Origin: Diospyros lotus
Taxonomy: Eukaryota; Streptophyta; Magnoliopsida; Ericales; Ebenaceae
Reading direction: 5' to 3'
Assembly: GCF_014633365.1 (NCBI RefSeq)
Contig: NC_068344.1
Coordinates: 19,483,669 to 19,547,668, forward strand
DNA: 64,000 nt
Shown here: positions 1-11,940 of the stretch, in pieces
How positions within the stretch are numbered: position 1 is the stretch's first letter
Layout of the letters: each line of letters begins with the position of its first letter
Program-made: the position numbers and the translations under genes
The notes under the pieces: model-generated
What the model was told of the DNA's origin: nothing
Seen by the model: the letters and a program-made list of their open reading frames with translations, nothing else
The model's database searches: none

Positions 1-1315
1 GTGAGCTGCACGCGCGGATCTCACGTACAGCCCACGCGCCAGCGCGTGAGGGTGCATGAAGGTCTAGAAAATTGTGCAAAAAATGTAGAAAAATCTGGAA
101 AAATATTTTATGAGGGTTTGTGTAGAAAGTTTTGGTGTTTGTCATCCCGATGTCTCGATTTTCAAACCAAATAGCCTTGTTTTGAGTAAAAATGAAATAT
201 CCGGGTAAGTTCAGTAATTTTCCTTTGAAATTCATTGGATATTATAAATTGTTATGCAAAGAAATTTAAGAAAATAGTCTTGAGGGTATTTATTCAGATT
301 CTTAGAAGGAAAAAAATGAGAGAAAATAAAGGAAAATAGGAGAAAATGGAATATTGAGTTATTTAGTGATTAAATATGCTTTTAATGATTTATGTGTTTT
401 AGAAAAAGTGATTGGTGCAACTTTCGAGAGTTGGCACGGAAATCAAGGCAATGCGCATTTTTTGAGGTAGTCCGAACTTCGTGCTAAAGGTGAGTGGTTT
501 TATCCCGAGAACCTATATATGACATGTTTACTTCATTATGCATGATATTTATTGAAGTTATGATCATTTTGTCATATTGCATAGAAAGACGTGATTTTTA
601 CATGGCTTGCTATTATTGGCATATTGATATTCGTGCATGGGATTGAGATGTCGCCCTGATAGTGTAGCCGTAATTTTTCGAGGACAAATGATGGAACAAC
701 GTTAGGATTATCCTGAATGTAGGTCGGGATTCCGTGCTGGGTTGGTGGGCCAGGGAAGTTACACTAGGGCATATGATTGTTTATGTTATTGCATCATGTA
801 TTCATGTTTCTAAACCCTCACTTGAAGATTCATATTCTAATTGGGTTATGCCGCTGGAATATTCAAACGGTCCAGTTAGGATTTGCAGCTATGGCAAGGG
901 GATGATTGATGACGTGGCCGATGGGTTTGGTGAGTTGTTCGGGTATATGCTCCTTCGTGAGGATTCAAGATAAGTCTTTAGCCATGGTTAGAAGATTATA
1001 CTACATTGAAGATCATGTATAATTATGTATTTCTGAGGAATCGTCAGATTGTGTAGATAAGTCTCCATGTATTTAAGTATTCAATGATATGTTGGTACAG
1101 ATTCTTATGATGTGATTAAGTGAATTCAGATATGTACCATATCAGGTTTCGATTATTGGTTCCGCATTTATGATGATTACCTGTCTCAACCTATTGATTT
1201 TTATTTTGGTATGCTGAGAAGGTAGAACGGGATTGTAGGGAAATGTTTATAGTTAAAAAAAAAATATTCCCAAAATTTTTAAGTTATTTAACGCTCGAAA
1301 AAGCGGGGTGTTACA
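1..1315 (+). mobile_element. 3' part of a long Ty3-type LTR (left end outside window)
   Basis: The sequence runs to a typical LTR end (GGGGTGTTACA at 1305-1315). It shares many blocks, in inverted order, with the LTR at 6003-8426, and also with the LTR at 16302-19172. Shared blocks include the GCGC/CACGCG-rich patch at 1-60, the phrase GATGTCTCGATTT near 150, the AACTTTCGAGAGTTGGCAC block near 420, a CTAAAGGTGAGT splice-donor-like block near 485, and TATGCTGAGAAGGTA near 1211. It abuts transposase coding sequence of a Mutator-like element at 1316, so it appears inserted in that element. The left end and its target duplication lie outside the window, so solo LTR versus full element cannot be decided. 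Confidence 0.75.
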
Positions 1316-4234
1316 ATAACAGTTAAGATGATGACTACCAGCCCATTGAGGCAGAAGAATTAGGGAGCTTATCAAGTTTTGGTCCATAGTCCTCTAATGA
1401 TGATGACTATGACATTGTAAGGCGAAATATAAGGAGATTGAAAGAAACTAGTATAGACCATAGATATGGTTAAGGTCTTGATAATATGAATAATAGGACC
1501 ACACATTACTTTATTAGGAGTGGTGAAGATGATGATGGAGATAGAGAGAATGATAGTAATGATAGTGGCTACCATAGTGTATATAATGACACTGATAATG
1601 ATAACAAGACACCTAGACAGTAGTGAGGAAGGGCACTTGATTGTTAGGGTACGAAGGAAGAAGAAATTGAACATTTATAACCATGGGTGTGACCACAAGG
1701 AGTTTGACTTTTCTCTTGGCATGAGGTTTAACAATGTTGCACAATTCAAACAAGTTGTTTAGAAGTATGGAATCAATCAAGGGTATAATATAAGATGGGT
1801 GAGAAAATCTGATACAAGAATGAAAGCAAAGTGTAATGAGGCATGCAAGTGGATGATATATGCCTCTCAGAACGAACGTGATAGAACTTTTATAGTTAAG
1901 ACTTATGATTCTAGCCACACAAGTTTTAGATCCATGAGTAATAGGCAAGCCACGATAGAGTGGCTGGTAATGGAATATTTATCTGAGTTTAGGGAGAACC
2001 CTAACTATTAAGTGCATGCAATGGAGAAGGATTTGATGGAGTGACATGCCATGTCTGTTAGTAAAGTTTTGTGTTATAGGGCAAGGAAAAAGACTTTGAG
2101 CAAAATTAAAGGAACCTTGGAAAAACATTATGAATGGTTGGTGGATTATATTCTTGAGTTAAAACGAGTGGATCCCGAAGGCACATTTAAGCTGGGAGTA
2201 GATAGGGATAATCAAAATAATGAACCTATATTTAAATGGCTATATATAGGTTTCAACAGTTTGAGAAAAGGGTTTAATGTGGGTTGTAGGCTCGTGATTA
2301 GAGTAGATGGTGCTTTCTTGAAGACACTGATTGGTGGGGCCTTTTTTATTGCAATTGTAAGAGATGGAAACAACTAGAAGTTTCTAATTGCATGGGCAGT
2401 TGTGAGAGTTGAGAATGAAGCTACTTGGACGTGGTTTTTGTCCTTATTGGCAATAGATCTAAGGATGGACACTGGGCTTGGTTATACTATCATCAATGGC
2501 CAACAAAAGGTTAATCACTATAAGTTGTTTCTCTTTGTCTTGTACTTAGTTACAATGTTGTTGCTTTTTGTGTATGTTATTAACTCATAATTTGTTTGTC
2601 TTTTATATAAGGCTTATTAAATGTTGTGGTTAATCTATTTGTATATGTTGAGCATCGAAATTGTGCAAGGCACATCTATGCAAACTGGAAGAAAGTGCAC
2701 AAGGGATAAGAGCTGAAATTTCTATTCTGGGAGGTTGTGAATACAACTTATGAGGTTGAATTCAATGCTGCTATCAAGGAATTAAGTAATGCAGTACCAC
2801 AAGCTGCTGAAGATTTCTTGAGTAAAGGAATGCACCACTTTTGTAAGGCTTTTATAAGCATTATCCCTAAATGTGATAACGTGGATAACAACATTGTTGA
2901 AACCTTTAATGGTTATGTTTGTAAGGTAAGAACAACGCCTCTTATTTGGATGTTAGAGGAGATTAAGACATCACTTATGGAGAGGATGCACAACAAAATG
3001 AACATGATGCTAAACTGTGATGATGTGTTGTGTCCTAGAATTAGAAAGAAGATTGAAAAAGTGAAGGTAGATTTGAGATGGTGCACTCCTAAACTAGCCC
3101 TAAACAATAAGTTCCAAGTTGGAGTTGGGAAAGATCAGTTTATTGTGGATTTAAATGAATGTACTGTTCATGCAGATTATGGAGTGTTAGTGGTATTCCT
3201 TGTTGTCTTGCTATTTCCTACATTCATTACATGAAGCAAGATGTTGATTTTGTGGATGACTATTATAAGGAAAACGCTTACTTCACGGCTTACAAGTATG
3301 CATTGGAGCCTTTAAATGGAAGAAGGATGTGGCCTACTACAGATGGAGAAAAAATGAAATCCCCACCTTATAAGAAGGGTCCTGGTAGACCTAAAATTAG
3401 AAGGAGAAAATAGTTGATGAGAGAGAAAAATCCTCTCGAAAGATGTCGAGAGTTGGGGTTAAAATGCAATGCCAGATTTGCTATGAATATGGGCACAATA
3501 AAAAGGGATGTACAAGAAAAGACAATCCTCCATCTAGGTAAGAAAATTCAGTAAGTTTTCTAACTCTTTTATTTTTATATTCTTCTTGTGTTACATTTTT
3601 ATATTTTGAGTTGTAACACTTTTATATTATTACAGTCATCAAGAAGGAAAAAGGCCAAAGAGAACCAAACTAGTTCATCTCAAGATCAACGTACTCCCAG
3701 TTCATCACAGACTCAATCAATTCCTATTGAGGCACAGCAAAAGATGGAAACACAAGCCAGTCAAACAAGTCATAGGCATGTAATGAACAAAGAGAGTGAT
3801 TAGGTATAATTATTAACTTCAGTCTCAATAATTTTATTTGGTTCACATATTGGTGCACTCATTTTAGATTGATTTCCACATACTAGAAAAGGATATGGAG
3901 TGAGTTTGTTCTCTAAGACTAGGAATATGTATTTATGTGTAAAGCTTCACAATGTGTTCATTTCGAATTTAATTTGCATATATTAAATTCTTATTACTAT
4001 ATTTAATATTTTCCATAGATGATAGGAGAAACAAATGTTAGATTTGTTAGTGGGTCTTCTGCAGCAGTAGTTGCTGCTAAGGTAGTCTCCAAAAAAGCTA
4101 CTACTGAGGTAGTCCTTAAACGAGTAGCTGATCAGGCAATGGCTAATGTGGAGTTGTTTATTTCATCTAGGTGTCAAAGCAATTATGTCCAATCAAGCAC
4201 TCCTCTTCCTTCTCAACTAGATACTCTACTTTAG
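1316..4234 (+). pseudogene. MULE (MuDR-type) transposase, degenerate
   Basis: Reading three frames in turn gives the domain order of a plant MULE transposase. An N-terminal MuDR DNA-binding stretch (1680-2000) includes a KCNEACKWMIYAS motif. The transposase core (2051-2500) includes RVDGAFLK, the first catalytic Asp block, and IVRDGNN. A HRNCARHIYANWKK block lies near 2652-2700, a helical region at 2737-3110, and a SWIM-like zinc finger with CSCRLWSVSGIPC at 3165-3205. After it come a CCHC knuckle (CQICYEYGHNKKGC, about 3468-3510), a possible intron (about 3539-3635) and low-complexity C-terminal pieces to 4234. In-frame stops near 1760, 2009, 2042 and 2375 and frame changes near 2600 and within the SWIM finger break it. 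The second catalytic Asp block reads IINGQQK where the family usually has SDRQKG. It is therefore dead; it would have catalysed MULE excision and insertion in the nucleus. Confidence 0.85.
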
Positions 4235-5183
4235 TCTCAATCTATCCAACCAAATACTTCCACTTGTTTGCCTTGTTCCCAACCACCAAGACCAAAGGTA
4301 TCGGTAAGGTAGTCATCTAGGATTGCAATTCAAGTCAAGAGTAGTTCTAGCAAGAATACATATTCCTAGTCTTAATTGAAACAATAATTTTTATTTGAGT
4401 TATTGTTATTATTTAGAGATGGGACGGGTTTACAAAATGTGATGATGTTGTTGGTGTTATCAATGTTTGTGGTGTTCATGTTTTTTGGAGACGGGTTTTA
4501 ACCAGCCTATTGTTTCGAACTATTTTGGAGGAAATTATAAATGCTTTTTGTGATTGTGATTGTTGTTGTTGCTGTTTTTTATGTGTATTTGTTATAAAAC
4601 ATGCATACTTATTATGAAATAGGCACATTTGATATGAAAGCTTTTGGTATGAAACATGCATATTTGTTTGTGTTTTGAAACAAGTTACTGTTATTAGGAT
4701 ATGAATGCTTTTGTTAGGAAGCCAATTTTTTTTTTTTCTAGGTGTTATGCTTTTTTTTTGGTGAAACTTGCTTTTTAAGGATGTCTCTTAATTGGCACAT
4801 CTATTGACATATACTATCCAAAATGCCTAAAATTGTGTTCATGTTTTAACACTGGCTAAGAGACAAGCATCAAGATATTAATTAACATATCAGTTTTCTA
4901 ATAACTAAGATAACAATTACATGCAAATACATTATAAACAAACAACAAATGTACTTATATCACTTAGATGGAAATACATTAACAAAAAAGCAACCAAACC
5001 CTAACACTTTCCCAGCATACTTCATGCCTTACAATTGTTCATACACTGATTACACTAAAGTCAAATACCTACTTCCTTCATTTTTCATCACCCATAAAAT
5101 CCACAAAAAACAACCCAACCCTAATACTATCAGACCCCTAACAAACTTAATTTCTTTTGTCCTATACTTTTAGAGCTTCATTT

Positions 5184-5649
5184 TTAATTGATTTTTTTCA
5201 TAATACATCTATGGTCTTTCTCAGGCTTTTGTAGTTTTTCTTTTCTTCGTAAGGCTTTTTCTTTAATAACCCTCGCTTGTTCTTGTAGTATTTTCTCATT
5301 TTCAACCATTTCTACCATGTTACATTTCATTCCATTTAACTTATCCAACAAAACTTCGTATAATGCTTTCTCATGAGCTATGCGTTCATCATTAATCCAT
5401 TTAAACCATATGGAATTATCTTTCTATCCACTAAATCGTCCAACAATCAATTTCATTCACACTAACAGTTTTTTCATTTATAAGAGAATAAATTACCTTC
5501 CATAATCGACACCCCAGGAATTTTCTTCCAGGATTGGCCTTACTTGATGATGTGTAGCACCAAACAGATACACTATGCTCACAGACAATTCTTTGATGCA
5601 AGGTAGAGGAGTTGATAGAAACTTCACCTATTTCCAAATTGGGAGTCAT
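5184..5649 (-). pseudogene. GRF-type zinc-finger/coiled-coil ORF, frameshifted
   Basis: Minus-strand ATG at 5649. The first 72 codons contain a GRF zinc-finger signature: a Cys-His pair (CEHSVSVW), the NPGRKFLGC core, and a following basic-aromatic stretch. A frameshift near 5430 is needed to continue into IWFKWINDERIAHEKALYEV and a heptad-rich Glu/Lys coiled coil that stops at TAA 5184. GRF fingers bind nucleic acid. Small plant proteins with a GRF finger plus coiled coil are common and, to my knowledge, often lie in or next to MULEs. Here the gene is antisense to and downstream of the transposase, inside the same element. It could be a captured host gene or an accessory ORF; the frameshift suggests it no longer works. 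Confidence 0.65.
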
Positions 5650-6002
5650 CTTAACTGAGGCAGGCAGTAATATTTGATTCAGTTAAATGATTGTAGCTTA
5701 AAGGTTTTAACATTGTCAATATCCTCCAATTTATATGATATAAAGTATGTAAAAAAACATTACTAATGGATTAAGTAAATTGATAGGGTGCATTGTTTAG
5801 TTGATATTACCCTCTTTGTAGCCGTCGCTGTTAGCAAGGGCTGGTTCCATCACCATTGTTGCGTGTTAATTTCGTGACTGTCGCTATGCGTCGCTTCCGC
5901 CTTCGTTACCCTGCGTCTGTTCTGTCGAGTTGGCTACTATTGCTATGTGTCGATTCCTTTAACGTTGGTGTGGGTCATTTCCATGGTTGTCGTTGTCCCT
6001 TC

Positions 6003-8426
6003 TATAACACCCTGCTTTTTCTCTTACCGAGTATGTCACTATGCTGGGGCCCAAAATATAGATAAATCATTTTTTTCTTTTTTTCTCGGTACATAACTTA
6101 ACCTTAAGTACCGAATTCCAAACAAAAACCCCCAGCAAAACATTAAAGATGCGGAAGCAATAATTGAAACCTGATATGGTACGTAATCAGTTTACTTTAT
6201 AACATAAGAATCCGTAATCCTCAATATTGAAATACATAAATACATGGAGATTTCATAATATTCTAACAAGGCTAATCATCAATAAAGCATCAACTAAAAC
6301 ATATCCAAGTCAGCTCGCTGAATCCATCAGTCATGCCATCACGTGCCGTCTCATCTCAATCTGCTCTTTGACTAAGCTGCAAGTCTAAACTGGAACGTTG
6401 AATGTTCTAAGGGCATAACCCATTAGAAGAAACTTCTAGTGAGTGTCCAAAACATATATATGAATGCATGATGCAATAATATGAATAACATTTGCCCTTA
6501 ATGTAACTTCTCAGGCCCACCAGCCCAGCACAGAATCCTAGGCAAATCCCGAACCTCTACAGGATATGCCTAACGTTATTCCATCATTGCCCTAGGGGAA
6601 TTACGGCTATACTCTGGGGGCGACATCCCATTCCCATACACAAATATTAACGTGACAATAATATCGTGCCATGCAATTATCACTACTTTCCATGCAATAT
6701 GACAAAATGAATCATATCTTTCATAAATATCATGCATAATAAACAATCATATCATGTAGGATAGGAAAACTCACATTTGACCAAAGATCAAGACACCTCG
6801 AAAAACGTGCACCCCCCAATGTGCGTGCCTGACCTCGATTCTAGTGCCAACTCTCAAAAGTTGCACCAATGACATCATCTCTATCTCCTTAATCATAAAA
6901 TAATATTTAGTCACTAAATATCCTTGATATTCCATTTATTTCCTATTTTCCTCTATTTTTCTTTCTAAAAATCCCAATAAATACATCGGGACCATTTTCT
7001 CAAATCTATCTTCACAACAATTCATAATAGACTATAAACTTCCAAGAAAAAATACTGGACTTACCCGGGTGTTGCTTTTTCACGCAAAATGAGGCTCTTT
7101 AGCGCAGAAATCGAGACATCGGGAATCTCAAATCCCAATCTTTTTACACGAACTTCCATAAAACATTTTTCTTGATTTTTCCAAAATTTTTGGCCCATGC
7201 ACGCGCCCCCATGCATTGGCGCGTGGCTCTACGCGTGAAGGCCACGCGTCGGCCATGCCGGCGATGCTGGATTTCGATGCCATTCTCTTCCTTTCATCAA
7301 GTCGATCAGGATGGCCAAGTTTGAGCCTCAAAGGACCACCGGAAGACCTCAAATCGACCGGCCAATCTCTTGGCCAAACCGCCTGCCTCCAAACTCCGGC
7401 GAGCCTTGAATTACTATGAAACCTCGATCAAAACGGCCTAAATTTTCTAGAAACGATCCTCAGGCCATGGGCAACAAAACCCCTCTATTTTGGAGGCTCA
7501 ATTCGTTCGTTAAAGCCCTTGATTTGAAGCTCCATTTCTCCCTATTTTCGGCCTTCATGAAACCCTATTTATAGGTATCTTCGATGCTTCAAATGCCTGA
7601 GATCGGCCAACCCATGAGCCTTGGAGCATCTACCTCCCTTATATGGCCCTGGAACGAGCCTTACCCAAACACAAAAAGCAATTTGCAGCCACTCAATCGC
7701 GCAACCATTTTCAGTCGCTTTTTCATGCTTTTCTGGCCAACCCAATGGCCATTGTCGGATCCTCCTTTACAAAAGATGCTCCCCCGACCATGCATCGTGC
7801 AACCCCGTGGTCTATTTCAGCCATGGCCGACTGGCCATGTGCTGGTCATTGGCCAACTTTTAGCTTTTTGCATTTTGGCCTTTACCTTTTTGACCCTTTT
7901 TACTTAGCCGCTGAACTTTTCAATGATGCATTTAAGACCCTCAAGTCCCAAAACATCAATTTGACTCCTGAAAATTCCAAGAAATTATCGTTTCGACCTC
8001 CCTCAGGAAATTTCAAAAAATTACACTTAAGCCCGAATCTTCGTTTTGGCACTAAACCTCTTTGTTTCTTCCTGAAACCATTGAAGGGTTGTTTCTCATG
8101 AAAAACCGTAGCCCCTCAAGTTTTCGTTGACTTCCGGGAAGTCGTCTATAACAATTCGGTATTACAGCCTAATTGGCAGCTGCCTTTTTGCTGTACCAAA
8201 AATTATTCCCGATTTGTTTTCTTTCGGCATCATAAATTCTATCTCAGGGTGCTCGTTAATACCACATCATTTTCCTTTGGCATCTCAGCTCCAAGGTACT
8301 CCCGGTAGTCAATTCAATTATCCATACGGTAATAAATTACTCTTATACCCTCAATTTATCCTTAAATTCCATTTTTGCCCCAAGATAAATTACCCTTGAG
8401 TCCTTTAGAATTTCTCAAGTATTACA
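6003..8426 (-). mobile_element. Solo LTR, Ty3-type, 2.42 kb, with perfect TSD
   Basis: On the minus strand the element begins TGTAATACTTGAGA (at 8426) and ends GGGTGTTATA (at 6003). It is flanked by the direct repeat CCTTC at 5998-6002 and 8427-8431, a perfect 5-bp target duplication. It is collinear with the LTR at 1-1315: a CACGCG/CGCGTG-rich patch near 7200-7255, the GATGTCTCGATTT block near 7110, the AACTTTTGAGAGTTGGCAC block near 6850 and the GGGCGACATCCCAT block near 6620. No internal retrotransposon sequence adjoins it, so it is a solo LTR left by LTR-LTR recombination, sitting in the 3' part of the MULE. Confidence 0.85.
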
Positions 8427-8689
8427 CCTTCCTCGCCATGGGTCATCGTTGTCGTCCGTCGATTCCTTCAGCGATGGTATGGGTCGCTTCCTCTACAATC
8501 ACCATCACTTTCTCATTGTGCGTCACATTTCATCTCTTTTGCATGCATCACCATCGCTGTCGTTGTTGATTTCCTCCTTCTCCTCATCTTCTAACTAAGG
8601 CAAAACGACAAAGGGGTTGTTTTATGCACAAGGCAAAACAGAGTTGTTTTACCTTGTGCAATAGTTAAAAAAAAATGACATTTTATCGT

Positions 8690-8830
8690 TTGCATTGATG
8701 GATTAGAACAGTAAATGGTCCATGTTGAGGACACATTAACACGCCACCTCAGTTACCTTTTATGCTGGGGCACACGCCTGACCAATTGAGGATAAAATTG
8801 AAACCAAACTTAAAGTTCGATGACTAAATC
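8690..8830. repeat. Probable right terminal region of the MULE
   Basis: This stretch reads on the minus strand as GATTTAGTCATCGAACTTTA and onward into TTTGGTTTCAATTTTATCC, a form typical of terminal inverted repeats of plant MULEs. The partner terminus is not in the window, so the assignment rests on wording and on its position just before the next LTR-like sequence. Confidence 0.4.
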
Positions 8831-10866
8831 TGTAACAACTCGGTAGTGGGTCTAGGAGTTTATTAATATTTTATTTATGGGCATTGAAAATTTTTCCCTT
8901 ACTAAATTAAATTTTGAAAATATTTTTATTTGGAAAAATGTATGTAAGTAAATTATGTGTTTAATTTAATGGATTGGGCTTTGAAATTGGGTTGAGGCCA
9001 AGTGTAAATTTTGTTGTGATTTATGGGAAGTAAAGTTGTAAAACCCATTGGGCCCTAAGATGGAAGTGGGCCATCTTATTTAATTGGGCCATTGAGTTAG
9101 GCTAATGAAATGGGCATTGGGCCCATGTGCATAAATTGTGTGTTTTATTTAATAAAAATAGAAATGAGTATTTTATATAAATAATATTGTGTGAATTATT
9201 GGGTGAAAAGAAAATGGGAAAAGACGATAAAATGACCATTGCGGGTTTCATGAATGTATTGGAGGAGAGAAAAAGTTAAGGGTAATTATGGAAATTCATA
9301 AATGAGGATATAAAGAAAAGAGAAAATAAATAATAAAAATGACAAATGTCTAAAATAGACTTGGATTTTTGTGTGTGTGTGTATAAGGTAGGGGCAAAAT
9401 GGTAAAATTCCAAGGGGGTGGTTGGAAACCCACTCCTCCCCATTTTCTCCCTATGCTCTTGTCTTTTCTTCATTCATTTATTCTTCTTCTCTTTTGGTTC
9501 CCGATAGTTCCTCCTCATTCTTCTTCCATTTTCTTTTTCTTCTTTTCTTTTCTTCATATTCTTAATTGAAGCTTCGAGAGGGAGGATTTCCTGATTTTAA
9601 GAGGGGTAAGCTTCTTCTTCGGTTCAAGCATCATTAAAGGCAAGTTCTCCTTGCACTTTTATTTTCTTTTGTGCAAGCTTTCCTTATTTTTCATTGTGAC
9701 GTCGAAATGTTTCACGGTTTTTCATCTTCTCATTGTTAAAATTATTTTTGGTATCGATTGTATATTTTCTTCGAACTGTATGTTATGTTAAAACTTTTGT
9801 TGGGTCTTGTTGTTAGTCTCGTTGGGGCTTGTTCACCCCATTTTTCATTCATTGAATGACATTTGTGGGTTAGGAAGCTAGTAGTGGTCATTTTGGGGGT
9901 GTTTCAAGTCCATTTTGTGTGTTATGTGTGCGCTTAGTCGACTAATTTTGGGGTTTAGTTGACTCAACAGAGGCTTGTTTTCTCAGATTTTAGTGCTCGC
10001 CCTCGGCCCAATCGACTAAGCATTAGTCGACTAAAAATTTCCTTAGCCGACTAAGCTTTAGTTGACTATTCCTTTCAAAAGTCGACTATTCCTTCCAATA
10101 GGCAACTATTCCCTTTCTTTCAATTCTGCGCACCTTGTACTCTTTAGACCATAACTTTTTGTCCTGTTATCGGAATTAAGATTCATTTTTTTGTTGCGAC
10201 CCTAACTCGATAAGCTTCGATTTGGAATAGGATTTGATCTATTTGAGCAACTATTGAACCTTTGGGCTTCCTTTGAATTATATGCTTGATTCGTGGCTTT
10301 CTATTTTCTTAAACTTCGTTCAATCTTTAATTTTGGAAACGAATACTTTCTCCTTGACCCGATTACTAATATTATCAAAGAATTACCCTTATGTGGTGGA
10401 ACCTATTTAAATGTGAAATGTGTAAAATGACCAAGAACCTTAATAGGCAATAACTGCGGGTGTGTGAATGTCACATGTTATAGCATTGTTTGTGGCTATG
10501 CTGCATGGCATTGTGATACTATATTGCTTCGCATTATGATGTTGGGTAATGGGTTGCATTCATTGGGGGGACATGCTTTATTTGTGGTGATGTGTGCGCA
10601 TTGACATGACTCAGTTGGCCTAAAAGCCAACTTGGGTATACTAGGTGAGCATATGCATTTAGAGTATTTGTGTGGATGAATTCCTACGTGGGCATAGCAT
10701 GACCTGATGCTTGGTTTATGGGGGGGCCTTGCCATCACGTTAATGTTGCAAGTGCTATTGTATTTCTTTATATGTTGCATTGCATGGTTCCTTTTTGCGC
10801 ATTGATTTTATCCACAAGATGTACATCTATTTCGGAGATCGGAGGACCATTCTGATGGAGCATTAG
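8831..10866 (+). mobile_element. LTR-like retroelement sequence, left part
   Basis: It starts TGTAACAACTCGG, like the Ty3-type LTRs elsewhere in the window, and has LTR composition. There is a GGGCC-rich patch near 9050-9125, a long pyrimidine-rich leader-like stretch (9430-9560), and a cluster of TCGACTA motifs (9935-10090). No coding sequence is evident. It is interrupted by a CACTA element at 10867, and a short continuation appears at 15816-15948. It is then cut off by TRIM LTRs, so its 3' end is missing. Family assignment is weak. Confidence 0.45.
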
Positions 10867-11568
10867 CTCATGAGTTTTACACACGTAAATGTGAGTAAAA
10901 ATTAACTTATGTGTCAACTATAATTTTTCCTTACACATATTGCAAATGTCAATATGTGTGGGTAAATGGGGGTTAGAAAATAACTCTTACCCACACATAT
11001 ATTTATGTGTGGATAAAGCTTAATATATTATTACCCACACATATATGTGTAGGTAAATATTTCTATATATGTAGGTATTTTTATATCAAGAAGTTGTAAT
11101 TGTGGCGTAGCTGATGACGTGGCTTTAATTGGATAATGATGTGGCATGACACGTGTATTTGTTTATGTGTAGGTAAAGTTAAGATTATGTGTGGGTAATA
11201 ATATAAAAAATAATTTTCATATGTGTGGATAATAATAGAAAAAAAAATTAAATATGTGTGCGTAAAAAAAATATAATGTGGGTAACAAATATATTATGTG
11301 TGGGCAATAATAAAAAAATAATTTACATATGAAAGGATAATTTCCATATGTGTGGCTAAAAAACATATCATGTGTGGGCAAAGCTAAAATTTTATATTTA
11401 AAATTTCAATTGTTGCAACTTGCAACATCATTTACAATATACTTCAAACATATTAGCATCTAAAAAGTCATAAAGTCACAAAATAAGCATAAGGTCACCT
11501 AAAAAGTTCAAACATATATGAAAAAAAAAGCATAAAATATATTATTAAATCCTTATTGCCAAATTCCT

Positions 11569-11940
11569 ATTCAACAGAATGGAAGGAAGGGCTGGAGCTA
11601 GATGGGTCGAGGCGGGATCGTCTTGAACTATGATCTGATGGTAAATGTGAAGTAGACGGAAGATGCATAATATTCTTCTCAATCAACACTTGTCACAACA
11701 TGTTTACATCTCCTTGAAGCTATTGAAAAATAGACTTGTACTGGTTCAAATTTTCAACCAATTGATTATAGGTTGGACGACTAAACTCCTCACTAGTGCA
11801 TGTTGCCCTGGAAGTACTAGGAGATCGCTCCCAACCAAACAAGCGAACATATTGTCGTCCAAAGAGCTTCTCTAAGATATCCTTATCAGTCATTTTATCT
11901 GGAGAATTATCTCACTTTAGCTGCATCATGTGTTCCTGTA
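11569..11940 (-). pseudogene. CACTA TNPA/transposase_24-like coding fragment
   Basis: On the minus strand from about 11940 the sequence reads as a continuous but stop-interrupted frame. It contains KMTDKDILEKLFGRQ and YVRLFGWERSPSTSRA, then a helical stretch (PTYNQLVENLNQYKSIFQ) and a Ser/Arg-rich tail ending at TAG near 11569. The order of Gly-Arg-x-Tyr-Val-Arg-x-x-Gly, then coiled coil, then Ser-rich tail resembles the C-terminal part of plant En/Spm-associated proteins that bind subterminal repeats. Internal stops fall near 11916, 11726 and 11696. Upstream exons probably lie between 11990 and 13560 (CT-rich acceptor-like and GTA-type donor-like sites are visible), but I could not join them. 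It is nonfunctional as read. Confidence 0.5.

Larger units (their letters stand above)
1316..8830 (+). mobile_element. Mutator-like element (MULE), right part, interrupted by an LTR
   Basis: The element contains a decayed MuDR-type transposase gene (1316-4234), an antisense GRF zinc-finger ORF (5184-5649) and a probable right terminal region near 8690-8830. That end reads AATTGAAACCAAACTTAAAG followed by TTCGATGACTAAATC, wording common in plant MULE termini. Positions 6003-8426 are a later LTR insertion and 1-1315 another. The left terminus is outside the window, so the inverted repeat and target duplication cannot be verified. The right boundary at about 8830 is set by the start of the next LTR-like sequence (TGTAACAACTCGG) and is an estimate. 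Confidence 0.65.

Noticed and set aside
1372..1948. Minus-strand frames of 100-111 codons
   Set aside because: Antisense of the MULE transposase region.
7584..8101. Overlapping plus-strand frames up to 152 codons
   Set aside because: They lie within a solo LTR, antisense to it, with no protein-family features.
10496..10780. 94-codon minus-strand Cys/His-rich frame
   Set aside because: It lies in LTR-like DNA; Cys/His spacing fits no known finger and the composition reflects repeated TGCAT words.
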